Source of the DNA: Gammaproteobacteria bacterium
Lineage (GTDB): Bacteria > Pseudomonadota > Gammaproteobacteria > Thiohalomonadales > Thiohalomonadaceae
Length of the DNA stretch: 64,000 nt
Reading direction: 5' to 3'
Assembly (NCBI GenBank): GCA_026196575.1
Contig: JAPHSX010000001.1
Span: 62,001 to 126,000 of the forward strand
Below are positions 20,238 through 28,779 of the stretch, one piece after another; the stretch's first letter is position 1, and every line of letters begins with the position of its first letter. Under the pieces are notes generated by a model. It was not told the origin of the DNA, made no database searches, and saw nothing but the letters and a program-made list of their open reading frames with translations. The position numbers and the translations under genes were made by a program.

Positions 20238-21238
20238 CAGAGCGCCCTCTTCTCTTCGCGCAGCGCCGCGCCGATGGCGAACAGACACTGCGCCTGAAGC
20301 TGATCACTCAGGTTCTCCTCGCACTCCAGCAGGGCGTTGAGGTCGAGCAGGCGTACCGGCACCCCGAGGTTACCGCCAAGATAGCCCATCATACCGGGGA
20401 TGCCCTCCTCCATCGGCGCCACCACCAGGCCACTCACCGGCGGCAGCGAGAAGTGACTCTCGTAGTAGTCGAGGGAGCGCTGAACCTCCAGCACGATATT
20501 GTCAAAGGCCTGCCGCAGCGCCGCGGGCATGGAGGGCTCCTCGCCGTCGAGGAGCAGCTCCTCCTCGTCGGTGGGGGCGTGGAGATGGCCCATCAGCTGC
20601 TCCAGCCCCAGGTCGATGCGCCGTGACAGGTAGAGCGTGCGGTCGCGGGTAATCACCAGCATCCCCTTTCGCCGGCCGATATAGAGGGTAGCGACACCGC
20701 TCTTGTCCTCCGGCAGCAGCGCGGCGATGTTGCGCAGTGCCAGTTCGGGGATGTCGATGGCGGTGAGGTTAAGACCGGCCCCCTCCAGCAGGTCGATCTG
20801 CTGTTGCACGGTGCTGGTGCGTGAGGCGACCACATACATCAGTTTGGGGCGGCCGCGCTCCTTCTGCCCGGGAATATCGAAGACGTCGATAATGGCGTCA
20901 TCGACATGAAAGTCGATCAGATCCTTGATGCGCCAGCGCACGGCGGCCTTCAGCTCCGCCGCCTCGACGACGGGCGACTCCACCAGCAACAGCGAGAAGC
21001 TGTCCTGCGGGGCGACGCTGACACAGGCGCTGGCCTCCAGCTGGTACTCCTTGCCAAGTTGCTGCAACAGTTGGGGATCGGTGGCGCCGGTGGCGTGGGG
21101 GGTAAAACGGCAGAGGGCAAGGTGCGGCGGCTGCCCCTCCGCGGCAGGTACGGTGCGGGCGAGGGCAATCCCCTCTTCGCGCAGGTCGACGCCGGTCTGT
21201 CCAGTGATACGAACCCGTTTTTTAAGAAAAGAAAACAG
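20237..21238 (-). CDS. mshI: MSHA biogenesis protein MshI (PilM-like), CTG start
   Basis: MshI is the PilM-like actin-fold protein on the cytoplasmic side of the MSHA assembly platform. The conserved N-terminus FSFLKKRVRITGQTGVDL is encoded upstream of every in-frame ATG, GTG or TTG: the first such codon (TTG 21067) would remove about 57 residues, and an in-frame stop lies at 21272-21274. The likely start is CTG at 21236-21238, seven bases after a GGAGG ribosome site, giving 333 residues. An ATG at 21252 is in another frame. A frameshift in the six-A run is the alternative. The body holds ALARTVPA, the DLIDFHVDDAIIDVFDIPG segment and the FDNIVLEVQRSLDYYES helix. It heads the msh operon. Confidence 0.82.
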   Translation of the reverse strand: MFSFLKKRVRITGQTGVDLREEGIALARTVPAAEGQPPHLALCRFTPHATGATDPQLLQQLGKEYQLEASACVSVAPQDSFSLLLVESPVVEAAELKAAVRWRIKDLIDFHVDDAIIDVFDIPGQKERGRPKLMYVVASRTSTVQQQIDLLEGAGLNLTAIDIPELALRNIAALLPEDKSGVATLYIGRRKGMLVITRDRTLYLSRRIDLGLEQLMGHLHAPTDEEELLLDGEEPSMPAALRQAFDNIVLEVQRSLDYYESHFSLPPVSGLVVAPMEEGIPGMMGYLGGNLGVPVRLLDLNALLECEENLSDQLQAQCLFAIGAALREEKRAL

Positions 21239-21260
21239 GGTAGAGCCTCCATGTTGTTTT

Positions 21261-21276
21261 TGTGACCCCGGTCACG
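21261..21276. promoter_or_regulatory. CRP-like box in the mshI leader
   Basis: TGTGACCCCGGTCACG matches the CRP consensus TGTGA-N6-TCACA at nine of ten informative bases. It lies between the predicted mshI promoter and the ribosome site, centred about 20 bases after the expected transcription start, which would suit repression or a second promoter. cyaA is 16 kb away in this window. Confidence 0.5.
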
Positions 21277-21297
21277 GTTTGTCGACGCAATGAAGTC

Positions 21298-21325
21298 ATT
21301 TTAACCGTATATAGCCAATAAGCAA
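21298..21325 (-). promoter_or_regulatory. Sigma-70 promoter for the msh operon
   Basis: On the minus strand TTGCTT (21325-21320) and TAAAAT (21303-21298) are 16 bases apart, in the AT-rich gap between the ubiA terminator and mshI. Transcription would start near 21291, about 50 bases before the CTG start. Confidence 0.5.
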
Positions 21326-21354
21326 CAGCCTTCAAATAAGCGGCTAACAAAATG

Positions 21355-21376
21355 AAAAAACAGGGTTTTCCCGCTG
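21355..21376 (-). terminator. Intrinsic terminator after ubiA
   Basis: On the minus strand CAGCGGG-AAAA-CCCTG forms a stem with one bulged base, followed directly by a run of six T. It lies 34 bases after the ubiA stop and would separate recG-ubiC-ubiA transcription from mshI. Confidence 0.6.
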
Positions 21377-21409
21377 CCGGTCGTTGCCGGGGAGAGAGAC
21401 CATAAGGAC

Positions 21410-22294
21410 TCACCAGAGAATCCCCAGGAGGATCGCCAGACCAAACAGAATGTTGCTGCGGTAGGCACGGGTGGCACCGCTCCCGGGGTGACGCGTCAGC
21501 AGCCACTGCTGATAGGGCAGCAGGGTGAGCGCCAGCAGCAGGCCAAGGTCGAAACCGACCCCCAGCCCGGCCTGGTTGCCGAGCAGCCACAGGGCGATCA
21601 CGGACAGCAGCTGAAGCAGCAGCACAACCACCCCGCCGCGATCCCCCAACAGGGTGAGCAGCGACCCTATCCCGACCCGCTCCTCGTAATCACGCCGCGG
21701 CATGGTGTAGAGCAGGATATTGGCGGTAGCCCACAACAGGGTGGCGACAAACAGCAGCCAGAGACTCCGGGCGGCGATACCGGGGACAAGCAACTGCGCC
21801 ATCGCCACCATCCAGGCAAAACAGAGTCCCAGGTAGGGCTGGGTGAGCAGGGTACGCCGCTTGAGGCGGGGGTAGCCGAACAGCAGCGCCAGCGCCACGC
21901 CCCCCCAGGGCAGTACGGCGGCATCAAGCAGCAACAGCAGCAGGGTGGCGATGGTCAACAGGGCGACGAACAGGCGCCAACCGTCACGGCGGCTGACCAG
22001 GCCACGCGCGATGAAGGACTCCGGTGCCTCGGGCAACAGCGTGGCATCGCGCAGGTCGTTATAGACCCAGGCGGCGCAACGCACCGCCGTGGCCGCCAGC
22101 AGCAGCGCCGCCAGCGCGCCATTATCGGGGGCACCGGGCGCGAGGGCCACGGTCCACAGCGCCGGCAGCAGCAGCAATATCAGGTCGACGGGGCGGTGCA
22201 GGTGGCAGATGTGCAGGTAGGGGCGCAGCGCATGGCGCCAGCGTGGCAGGTCATGCAACAGGGGTTGCAGCGCGGCTAGCGGGGAGCGGCGCAC
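21410..22294 (-). CDS. ubiA: UbiA-family prenyltransferase with eroded active-site motifs
   Basis: Position after ubiC points to 4-hydroxybenzoate polyprenyltransferase UbiA, an integral membrane enzyme. The 294-residue protein is strongly hydrophobic with about eight to nine helices and opens HICHLHRPVDLILLLLPALW, as UbiA does. The first Asp motif is partly kept (NDLRD), but the third Asp is Leu and the downstream RT.NRPL.SG segment is absent (ESFIARGLVS). The second motif, normally YD..YAMVDRDDD, reads NILLYTMPRRDYEE, so both expected metal-binding Asp residues are missing. GTG at 22294 after AGAGG is the best start and overlaps ubiC by 19 bases. It may have changed substrate or lost activity. 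Confidence 0.75.
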   Translation of the reverse strand: MRRSPLAALQPLLHDLPRWRHALRPYLHICHLHRPVDLILLLLPALWTVALAPGAPDNGALAALLLAATAVRCAAWVYNDLRDATLLPEAPESFIARGLVSRRDGWRLFVALLTIATLLLLLLDAAVLPWGGVALALLFGYPRLKRRTLLTQPYLGLCFAWMVAMAQLLVPGIAARSLWLLFVATLLWATANILLYTMPRRDYEERVGIGSLLTLLGDRGGVVVLLLQLLSVIALWLLGNQAGLGVGFDLGLLLALTLLPYQQWLLTRHPGSGATRAYRSNILFGLAILLGILW

Positions 22295-22875
22295 GGCGGC
22301 CTCTGTGTCAGGTCGGGAAGGAAAAACTCGCTGACCAGCAGGGGTTGGCCGCGCAGGGTGAAGACGGAACGCCGCCCCCAGATCTCCTGCGCCTTGCGGT
22401 GAGCGGCGGCATCGGTGCCGGCCAGCGCAAGGGCAAAGAGACGCTTGCCCCGACCGACTCGGGCCACCTCGACGGCAGAGCGGTGCATCGTCGGATCGGC
22501 AAACAGCACGCTGCCCAGCGGGCGATTGCCCAGCAGGGCCAGCTGGCGCAATCCGCCGCGCAGCGAGGGGAGCGGGATCACGGTGCGGGCAAAGACCCAC
22601 GGTTGCTCATCGCAGCGCAGGCGAACCTGGCGCACCAGCGCCAGCTCCTGCGGCGGACGATGCAGGGCGCGCGCCTCGCTGAGCAGCGGCGGCTCCATGC
22701 GCTGCGACACCACCTCGACACGAAAGCTGCCGGGGCAGGCACGTTGCAGACGCAGGGTGAGCGAGGAGCGATCCAGCAGCCAGTCACGCCACTGCCCGGG
22801 CAGCTGGCCGCGACTGAGGCGAAAGCCGTTGCGCCACACCGGTTCGCCCGCATGTTTACCAAAGTTCTCTTTCAT
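22276..22875 (-). CDS. ubiC: Chorismate lyase UbiC
   Basis: UbiC splits chorismate into pyruvate and 4-hydroxybenzoate, the ring precursor of ubiquinone. The 199-residue cytoplasmic protein has W-R-D-W-L-L-D-R-SSLT near residue 30, the active-site arginine region PWVFARTVIP, the LGNRPLGSVLF segment and the closing EIWGRRSVF...SEFFLP with its conserved glutamate. recG lies 55 bases upstream and ubiA overlaps its 3' end, so it is in the middle of recG-ubiC-ubiA. Confidence 0.93.
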   Translation of the reverse strand: MKENFGKHAGEPVWRNGFRLSRGQLPGQWRDWLLDRSSLTLRLQRACPGSFRVEVVSQRMEPPLLSEARALHRPPQELALVRQVRLRCDEQPWVFARTVIPLPSLRGGLRQLALLGNRPLGSVLFADPTMHRSAVEVARVGRGKRLFALALAGTDAAAHRKAQEIWGRRSVFTLRGQPLLVSEFFLPDLTQRPPCAAPR

Positions 22876-22929
22876 CGCCTGCTCAGTGTTACCGGCTCCT
22901 GATGGATGGGTTTCCCGAGTTATACATCG

Positions 22930-25056
22930 TTATACATCGCCGTAGCGCTGCCGCTCCCCCAACCAGCGCTCCAGCAGCAGGGTGACCTGCTGCGGATACT
23001 CCTGCAGCAACCGTTGCGCCGCCACCCCGACCGGCGCCAGCAGCGCCTGATCGCGCTGCAGGTCGGCGATGCGCAGCTGCAGCATGCCGGTCTGGCGGGT
23101 GCCCAGCACCTCGCCGGGGCCGCGCAGCTCCAGATCCTTGCGGGCGATGACAAAGCCGTCGTTGCTCTCGCGCAGCACCCCCAGCCGCTCCCGCGCCTGC
23201 TGTGAAATGGGTGGATGATACATCAGGACGCAACTGCTTTTCGTGCTGCCGCGCCCAACCCGCCCGCGCAGCTGATGCAGCTGTGCCAGCCCCAGCCGCT
23301 CGGCGTTCTCGATGATCATCAGGCTGGCGTTGGGTACATCCACCCCCACCTCGATCACCGTGGTGGCAACCAGCAGCTCCAGCTCACCCTGTTTGAAGGC
23401 GTTCATCGCCTGCTCCTTCTGCGCCCCCTTCATGCGCCCGTGAATCAGCCCGATGCGCAGCTGCGGCAGTTGCTGGCGCAGCTGCACCACGCTCTCCTCG
23501 GCGGCCTGGCACTGCAGCGACTCCGACTCCTCGATGAGGGTGCAGACCCAGTAGGCCTGACGCCCCTCGGCACAGGCGGCGGCGACCCGCTGCACCACCT
23601 CATCGCGGCGCTCGTCGCTGATTGCCACCGTCTCCACCGGGGTGCGCCCCGGTGGCAGCTCGTCGATGACGGAGAGGTCAAGGTCCGCATAGGCGGTCAT
23701 CGCCAGGGTGCGGGGGATGGGGGTGGCGGTCATGATCAGCTGGTGCGGGTGGCTGCCGTCGGCCTGCACCCCTTTCTCGCGCAGCGCCAGGCGCTGGTGT
23801 ACGCCAAAGCGGTGCTGCTCGTCGACGATCACCAGGCCGAGGGCGCGGAAGGTGGCCTCCTGCTGAAACAGGGCGTGGGTGCCGACGGCAACGACCGCCG
23901 TCCCGCTCTCGATGGCGGCGAGCATCTCGCGCCGCGCCTTCGCCGTGAGGCGACCGGTGAGCCAGGCGACCTTGAGCCCCAGCGGCTCCAGCCAGCCGCG
24001 CAGGCTCTGGTAGTGCTGCTCGGCCAGCAGCTCGGTGGGGGCCATCACCGCCGCCTGCAACCCGCTCTCCACCGCCTGCAGCGCGGCCAGGGCGGCGACA
24101 ATGGTCTTGCCACAGCCGACATCGCCCTGCACCAGCCGCTGCATCGGGGTTGGCTGTTGCAGGTCGGCGCGGATCTCGTCGAGCACCCGTTGTTGCGCGC
24201 CGGTGAGGGCGAAGGGGAGGCGGGCCTGCAACTGCGCCACGAGGGGGCCGGGCGCCCTCAGCGCCGGGGCCACGTGGAGACGCTGGCGCTGGCGCAGCAG
24301 GCGCAGGGAGAGCTGGTGGGCCAGCAGCTCCTCGAAGGCGAGGCGTTGCTGTGCCGGGTGGCCCCCCTCACTCAATTGCGACAGGGCGATATCGGGGGTG
24401 GGGCGGTGCAGACTGAGCAGTGACTCGCGCAACCGCCCCATGCCGGATGGGAGCAGCGCCGTGGGGATAAGGTCGGGCAGAGCCAGCGCCCCCTCCTGCA
24501 ACAGCGTCAGTGCCTGGTCGATGAGCTTGCGCAGCCCCGGCATCTGCAACCCCTCGGTGGTGGGATAGATCGGGGTGAGGTGCTCCTCCACCACCGCCTC
24601 ACTACCCGCCGCCCCCGGCGCCAGGCGACGAAACTCCGGGTGTACCATCTCCAAAGAGGTGACGCCGCTGCGCACCTCGCCAAAACAGCGCAGTCGGGTA
24701 CCGGGGGAGAGACTCTGCTGCTGCGCGCTGTTGAAGTGGAAGAAGCGCAGGGTGAGGCCGCCGCTGCCATCACTGATGTGGGTAAGCAGCATGCGCCGCC
24801 GCCCGAATTTGACCTCACTCCCCTGCACCTCGCCCTCCACCACCACCTCGTCGCCGGGACGCAGGGCGCCGATGGGGGTGATACGGGTGCGATCCTGATA
24901 ACGGGAGGGGAGGTGGAAGAGCAGATCCTGCACCGTCTGAATGCGCAGCCGTTGCAGCCGCTCGGCCATGCTCGGCCCCACCCCCTTGAGGGTGGTGACG
25001 TCGAGCCGGTGGGCCGGCGTGGCGGTGCTGGCGCTACTACCGTAGGCGGGGCTCAC
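22930..25056 (-). CDS. recG: ATP-dependent DNA helicase RecG
   Basis: RecG remodels stalled replication forks and branch-migrates Holliday junctions. The 708-residue protein has a helix-hairpin-like start (TTLKGVGPSMAERL), the wedge OB domain at about 60-160, Walker A GDVGCGKT at 311-318, DEQH box at 412-415, motif III MTATPIPRT and motif VI QLRGRVGR. The start is GTG at 25056; there are 15 bases between the stop of the M48 gene upstream and this start. Belonging to the gmk-rpoZ-spoT...recG block supports the call. Confidence 0.97.
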   Translation of the reverse strand: MSPAYGSSASTATPAHRLDVTTLKGVGPSMAERLQRLRIQTVQDLLFHLPSRYQDRTRITPIGALRPGDEVVVEGEVQGSEVKFGRRRMLLTHISDGSGGLTLRFFHFNSAQQQSLSPGTRLRCFGEVRSGVTSLEMVHPEFRRLAPGAAGSEAVVEEHLTPIYPTTEGLQMPGLRKLIDQALTLLQEGALALPDLIPTALLPSGMGRLRESLLSLHRPTPDIALSQLSEGGHPAQQRLAFEELLAHQLSLRLLRQRQRLHVAPALRAPGPLVAQLQARLPFALTGAQQRVLDEIRADLQQPTPMQRLVQGDVGCGKTIVAALAALQAVESGLQAAVMAPTELLAEQHYQSLRGWLEPLGLKVAWLTGRLTAKARREMLAAIESGTAVVAVGTHALFQQEATFRALGLVIVDEQHRFGVHQRLALREKGVQADGSHPHQLIMTATPIPRTLAMTAYADLDLSVIDELPPGRTPVETVAISDERRDEVVQRVAAACAEGRQAYWVCTLIEESESLQCQAAEESVVQLRQQLPQLRIGLIHGRMKGAQKEQAMNAFKQGELELLVATTVIEVGVDVPNASLMIIENAERLGLAQLHQLRGRVGRGSTKSSCVLMYHPPISQQARERLGVLRESNDGFVIARKDLELRGPGEVLGTRQTGMLQLRIADLQRDQALLAPVGVAAQRLLQEYPQQVTLLLERWLGERQRYGDV

Positions 25057-25071
25057 CAGCTGGCAACGGGG

Positions 25072-25920
25072 CTACTTGAGCCGCGCCAGCTGCTGCTGGA
25101 AGCGCTTGCTCAGCGGCGGCTGGGCGGCGTAGGGGTCGAGCTGGTCAAACAGCCGCTCCAACAGGCTCAGGCGCTGGCTGGCTGGGGGGTGGGTCTTGAA
25201 GAGAAAGGCGAGCGAGGCGTCATTGGGGTTCATCCCGGCCAGGGTCTGCAGCACCGCCGGCAGGCCGTAGGGGTCATAGCCGGCACGGGTGGCGATCACC
25301 ACCCCCATGCGATCGGCCTCAAACTCGTCGGCCTTGTCGAGGCCGCGGGCGTAGAGCTCCTTGAAGCCGGCGGAGAACTTCTCCATGCTCGCCCGATCGC
25401 CCTCACGCACCTGGGTAGCAATAAGACTGGAGGCGAGGTTGACGCGCGCCGCCTGTTGTACCGCCGCCAGGTGGTGGCGCTTGAGGACATGCACCGTCTC
25501 GTGGGCCAGCGCCCCGGCCAGTTCGGCCTCGCTCTGCATCCGCCTGAGCAGCCCCTTGGTGATGAAGATGTAGCCGCCGGGGGCAGCGAAGGCGTTGATA
25601 TCCTCCGAGTCGAGCACGCCGAAGCGCCACCTCAGCTCCTTGCGCTCGGTGTGCAGCGCCACCCAGCCGCCAACCTGATTGACGTAGCGTTGCAGCGGGT
25701 CGTTATCGAGCAGCGGCACCGCCCCCAGCAACACCGCCACCGCCTCGCGCCCGATCGCCTCCTCCTCCCCAGGACCAACCTCGCCGAAGGCCTGTTGCGC
25801 GCTCTTCAGCGTGTCGCCGAGATTCATGTTGCGGGTCAGCTTGTCGAGCACCTCCCCCTGCTGGCAGCCGACGAGCAGGATGGGCAACAGCAACAGGGCG
25901 GTAATACGTAGTCTATTCAT
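25072..25920 (-). CDS. M48 family lipoprotein metalloprotease
   Basis: A periplasmic, membrane-tethered zinc protease related to LoiP/YggG and BepA-type M48 enzymes, which act on damaged envelope proteins. The 282-residue protein has a lipobox LLVGC with Cys19, the zinc motif HETVH at 140-144, and the third ligand Glu201 in DEFEADRMG. The second ATG (25920) is preferred because AGGGAG lies at good distance; starting at 25926 would put the ribosome site against the codon. It follows the SH3 gene by 14 bases and precedes recG by 15. Confidence 0.9.
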   Translation of the reverse strand: MNRLRITALLLLPILLVGCQQGEVLDKLTRNMNLGDTLKSAQQAFGEVGPGEEEAIGREAVAVLLGAVPLLDNDPLQRYVNQVGGWVALHTERKELRWRFGVLDSEDINAFAAPGGYIFITKGLLRRMQSEAELAGALAHETVHVLKRHHLAAVQQAARVNLASSLIATQVREGDRASMEKFSAGFKELYARGLDKADEFEADRMGVVIATRAGYDPYGLPAVLQTLAGMNPNDASLAFLFKTHPPASQRLSLLERLFDQLDPYAAQPPLSKRFQQQLARLK

Positions 25921-25934
25921 GGTCATCTCCCTCT

Positions 25935-26441
25935 CTACTCTGCCTCAAAATAGCCAAGCGGCTGGCTCTTGAGCCGGGCACTGGCGGCAAACTGGCGCGC
26001 CTGCTCTGGCTGGGCCTGATAGCGATCGAGGCGTTGCAGCGCCCGGTGGTCGGGTTTGGCGTTAGCCATGTCGGCGGCGTCCAGGCCACGAATGCCGGTG
26101 GCCACCGTCACCCCGTCGGCACCCGAGCGGCCGGTACCCAGAAAGCGCAGGGTCTGCGCCACCCCGCTATCGCCCTTCGGTGCCGTGGCACCGTCACCTA
26201 GGCGCAGGTGGCTCATGCGCAGCCAGCCGCGCTGCTGGCCGCTACGCACCTGGTACCACCCCCCCTTGCGCTGCACCACGCGCACCTGCTGTTTTGCCTT
26301 GAGAGTGGCGAGGGGGGCGGCATCGGCAAAGGGCTCGGCGCGCAGCGTGGTCGGCTGCAACACGGTGGCGAGCGGTTCCGCCGCAAAGAGGGCAGGCGAC
26401 AAGAGGGAGCAGAGAAGCAGGGCGAACAGCGGACGCATCAT
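25935..26441 (-). CDS. Secreted bacterial SH3 domain protein
   Basis: A 168-residue exported protein of unassigned role. Residues 1-21 form a signal peptide ending ALFAAEP. Residues about 25-82 form an SH3b domain (TTLRAEPFADAAPLATLKAKQQV...GGWYQVRSGQQRGWL), a fold that usually binds peptidoglycan or peptides. The tail, about 85-168, has a GTGRSGADGVTVATGIRGL segment seen in similar proteins. It overlaps the cyclase gene by four bases and is followed closely by the M48 protease, so the pair may act together in envelope maintenance. Confidence 0.8.
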   Translation of the reverse strand: MMRPLFALLLCSLLSPALFAAEPLATVLQPTTLRAEPFADAAPLATLKAKQQVRVVQRKGGWYQVRSGQQRGWLRMSHLRLGDGATAPKGDSGVAQTLRFLGTGRSGADGVTVATGIRGLDAADMANAKPDHRALQRLDRYQAQPEQARQFAASARLKSQPLGYFEAE

Positions 26442-28297
26442 GAGAGTTTTCTCCTGGGTTCATAGAGGCGCACCTCCTGGGTGCGCCCCTTTACCTTATA
26501 AAAACCGTGGTCGGTAAAGTCAAATGCCTCGCCGCATTGGGCGCGTGTCTCACCGGAGACGAGGATGCGGGCGACCCCCTTGGTCTGTCCCTCGATGCGG
26601 CTGGCGAGGTTGACCGTATCGCCGATGGCGGTGTAATCGAGTCGGTTGTGCGAACCGATAAAACCGACCACCCCCGGCCCGCTGTGGATACCGATGCCGA
26701 CATCGAAATTCTCATCCGCCGCACCCAGCTCCGCCTTGAAGGCCTGCAGGGCATCGGCCATATCGAGCGCCGCCGCCACCGCGTGGCACGCCTGCAACTC
26801 GTCCGCCACCGGCGCCCCCCAGAAGGCCATGATGGCATCACCGATGAACTTGTCCATGGTGCCGCCGTGACGGAAGATCACCTCGACCTGGCGGCTGAAG
26901 TAGTTGTTGAGCAGCGCCACGATCTCCTCGGCGGTGTGCTTTTCCGAGAGGGTGGTAAAGCCGCGAATGTCGGAGAAGAGCACGGTGATCTGGCGGCTCT
27001 CGCTCTTCAGATCGAGGGCCGACTCCCCCTTGGCCACCAGCTCGTTGACCACCCGCGGGTCGAGAAAGCGGCTGAAGATCGCCACCGAGCGCTGCCGTTC
27101 GGCCCGTTCGCTTCGGTAGGCGCTGAGGGCGGCAAGGCCGTAATAGAGCCAGGCGAAGAGCAGTGGCGTGAAGAGCGGCAGCCAAACCCGGCTGCCCAGC
27201 AGCAGGTAGCTGAGCAGCACCACCAGCGGCGTGACGCCGAGCATGAGCAGGCCGATACGCAGCGGTGAGCGCCCCTGGAGGAAGGCGTGCCACAGGGCAA
27301 TGATGAGCAGCAGTGCCATGAACGCCGGCAGCCAGCGCGGGGCGTCGCGCAGCGGATTGCCAAGGCGCAGGTTGTCGAGGGTGGTGGCGAGGATCTCCAC
27401 CGCCGGGTGGAGGCTGGAGAGCGGTGTGGAGCGCAGGTCGTGCAAAGCAGGGGCGGTGGCGCCGATGATCACCACCTTGTCGCGAAACTCGTCCGGCGGA
27501 CGTTGCGGCTCGCGTCGCGAGAGATCGGCGTAAAGATCACTATAGGAGAAGCGCGGATAGGAGAGGGCCGGCCCCTGCCAGTTGAGGCGGATTTGCGCGG
27601 CCTCTGGCAGCGGGTAGCCGAGTGCCGTCGCCGCCTTCGCCGGCAGCGAGGGGAGCCGCCACCCCTCCACCGGGTGGTAGAGCGGGTAGTGGCGGGCGAT
27701 GCCGTCACTATCGGCGCTGAAGTTGATGCTGCCCAGCCGCCCCGCCATCTGCGCTGCGGTGTAGGGGAGCAGCAGGGGAACCCTCGCCGAGGCCTGGGGC
27801 GGCGCTGCGCCATCCTGGCTAAAACCGAGCGCCTCACCGACCAGCGCCAGCGGCACCCCCGCCTCGGGGTCGCTGCTCTGCAGGCGGATAAAGGGGAAGA
27901 AGAGGTTGTCGTGCGTCGCCGCCACCTCGGCCAGATAGGCGTCATCATCGGGGCGCAGCGGGTCGGGGTCGGTGAAGAGGATATCGAAGAGGATGGCCCG
28001 TGGCCGCTGGGCGGCGATCGCCTCCACCAGCTCGGCGTGAACCGAGCGGGGCCACGGATAGCGGCCATGTTCGACGGCCATCGCCTCCAGGCTGCGCTCG
28101 TCGATATCGACGATCACGGTCTGACCGTCGGGCAGCCGTTCCCGTGTGTGCAGGGCCAGCAGCTGGTCATGAAGGGCGTATTCCAGCCCGCGCAGCAAAC
28201 CGCTGCCGAAGAGCTCCAGCAGCGCCAGCAACAGCACCGCGACGGCGAGCAGGGTAAAGGGGTCGCGCCGCAGGGGCTCCCTGCCCGTGGCGGACAT
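26438..28297 (-). CDS. CHASE2-domain class III adenylate cyclase
   Basis: A membrane sensor that probably makes cAMP. The 619-residue protein has a first transmembrane helix at about 14-33, an extracytoplasmic CHASE2 domain at about 35-325 (VIVDIDERSLEAMAVEHGRYPWPR), three transmembrane helices at about 325-395, and a class III cyclase domain at about 425-610. Metal-binding aspartates are in LFSDIRGF and KFIGDAIMAFWG. Lys in KFIGD and Asp in LDYTAIGD favour ATP over GTP, and the late N..R pair NLASR is present. It follows ridA directly and overlaps the SH3 gene by four bases. The signal sensed is unknown. Confidence 0.92.
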   Translation of the reverse strand: MSATGREPLRRDPFTLLAVAVLLLALLELFGSGLLRGLEYALHDQLLALHTRERLPDGQTVIVDIDERSLEAMAVEHGRYPWPRSVHAELVEAIAAQRPRAILFDILFTDPDPLRPDDDAYLAEVAATHDNLFFPFIRLQSSDPEAGVPLALVGEALGFSQDGAAPPQASARVPLLLPYTAAQMAGRLGSINFSADSDGIARHYPLYHPVEGWRLPSLPAKAATALGYPLPEAAQIRLNWQGPALSYPRFSYSDLYADLSRREPQRPPDEFRDKVVIIGATAPALHDLRSTPLSSLHPAVEILATTLDNLRLGNPLRDAPRWLPAFMALLLIIALWHAFLQGRSPLRIGLLMLGVTPLVVLLSYLLLGSRVWLPLFTPLLFAWLYYGLAALSAYRSERAERQRSVAIFSRFLDPRVVNELVAKGESALDLKSESRQITVLFSDIRGFTTLSEKHTAEEIVALLNNYFSRQVEVIFRHGGTMDKFIGDAIMAFWGAPVADELQACHAVAAALDMADALQAFKAELGAADENFDVGIGIHSGPGVVGFIGSHNRLDYTAIGDTVNLASRIEGQTKGVARILVSGETRAQCGEAFDFTDHGFYKVKGRTQEVRLYEPRRKLS

Positions 28298-28684
28298 TTA
28301 ACCGTTCAGCTCCAGCACCCCATCCATCTCCACCGCCGCCCCCTTGGGCAGGGAGGCGACACCGATGGCGGCGCGTGCCGGGTAGGGTTGCTGGAAGTAG
28401 GAGGCCATCACCTGATTGACCAGCGGGAAGTGGCCAAGATCGGTGAGAAAGATGTTGAGCTTGGCCATGTCGGCGAGTGAGCCACCGGCGGCGGCGGCGA
28501 CGGCGGCGAGGTTGTCGAAGACGCGGCGGATCTGTGCCTCCATCTCCCCGACGACCAGCTCCATGGTCTCGGGGATCAGCGGGATCTGCCCGGAGAGGTA
28601 GACGGTGTTGCCCACCTTGACCGCCTGGGAGTATGTACCGATGGCCTGCGGTGCCTTGTCGGTATGGATAATTTCGCGACTCAT
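28298..28684 (-). CDS. ridA: RidA family enamine/imine deaminase
   Basis: RidA hydrolyses reactive enamine and imine intermediates released by PLP enzymes such as threonine dehydratase, protecting the cell. The 128-residue protein opens [19 protein letters not shown], has YLSGQIPL and the catalytic arginine Arg104 in [22 protein letters not shown] -10-like hexamer lies about 40 bases upstream at 28724-28729 on the minus strand. It sits between spoT and recG, a common gammaproteobacterial place, and is followed without gap by the cyclase gene. Confidence 0.95.
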   Translation of the reverse strand: MSREIIHTDKAPQAIGTYSQAVKVGNTVYLSGQIPLIPETMELVVGEMEAQIRRVFDNLAAVAAAAGGSLADMAKLNIFLTDLGHFPLVNQVMASYFQQPYPARAAIGVASLPKGAAVEMDGVLELNG

Positions 28685-28779
28685 GAATTGCCTCTTTACA
28701 CTCTGCTGTTGTGAATGGGAGCAAGTGTAGCGAAAAAAGGGGCGGCGTGGCGAAGGGAGAGATGTGCGTTGTGGCGTGG

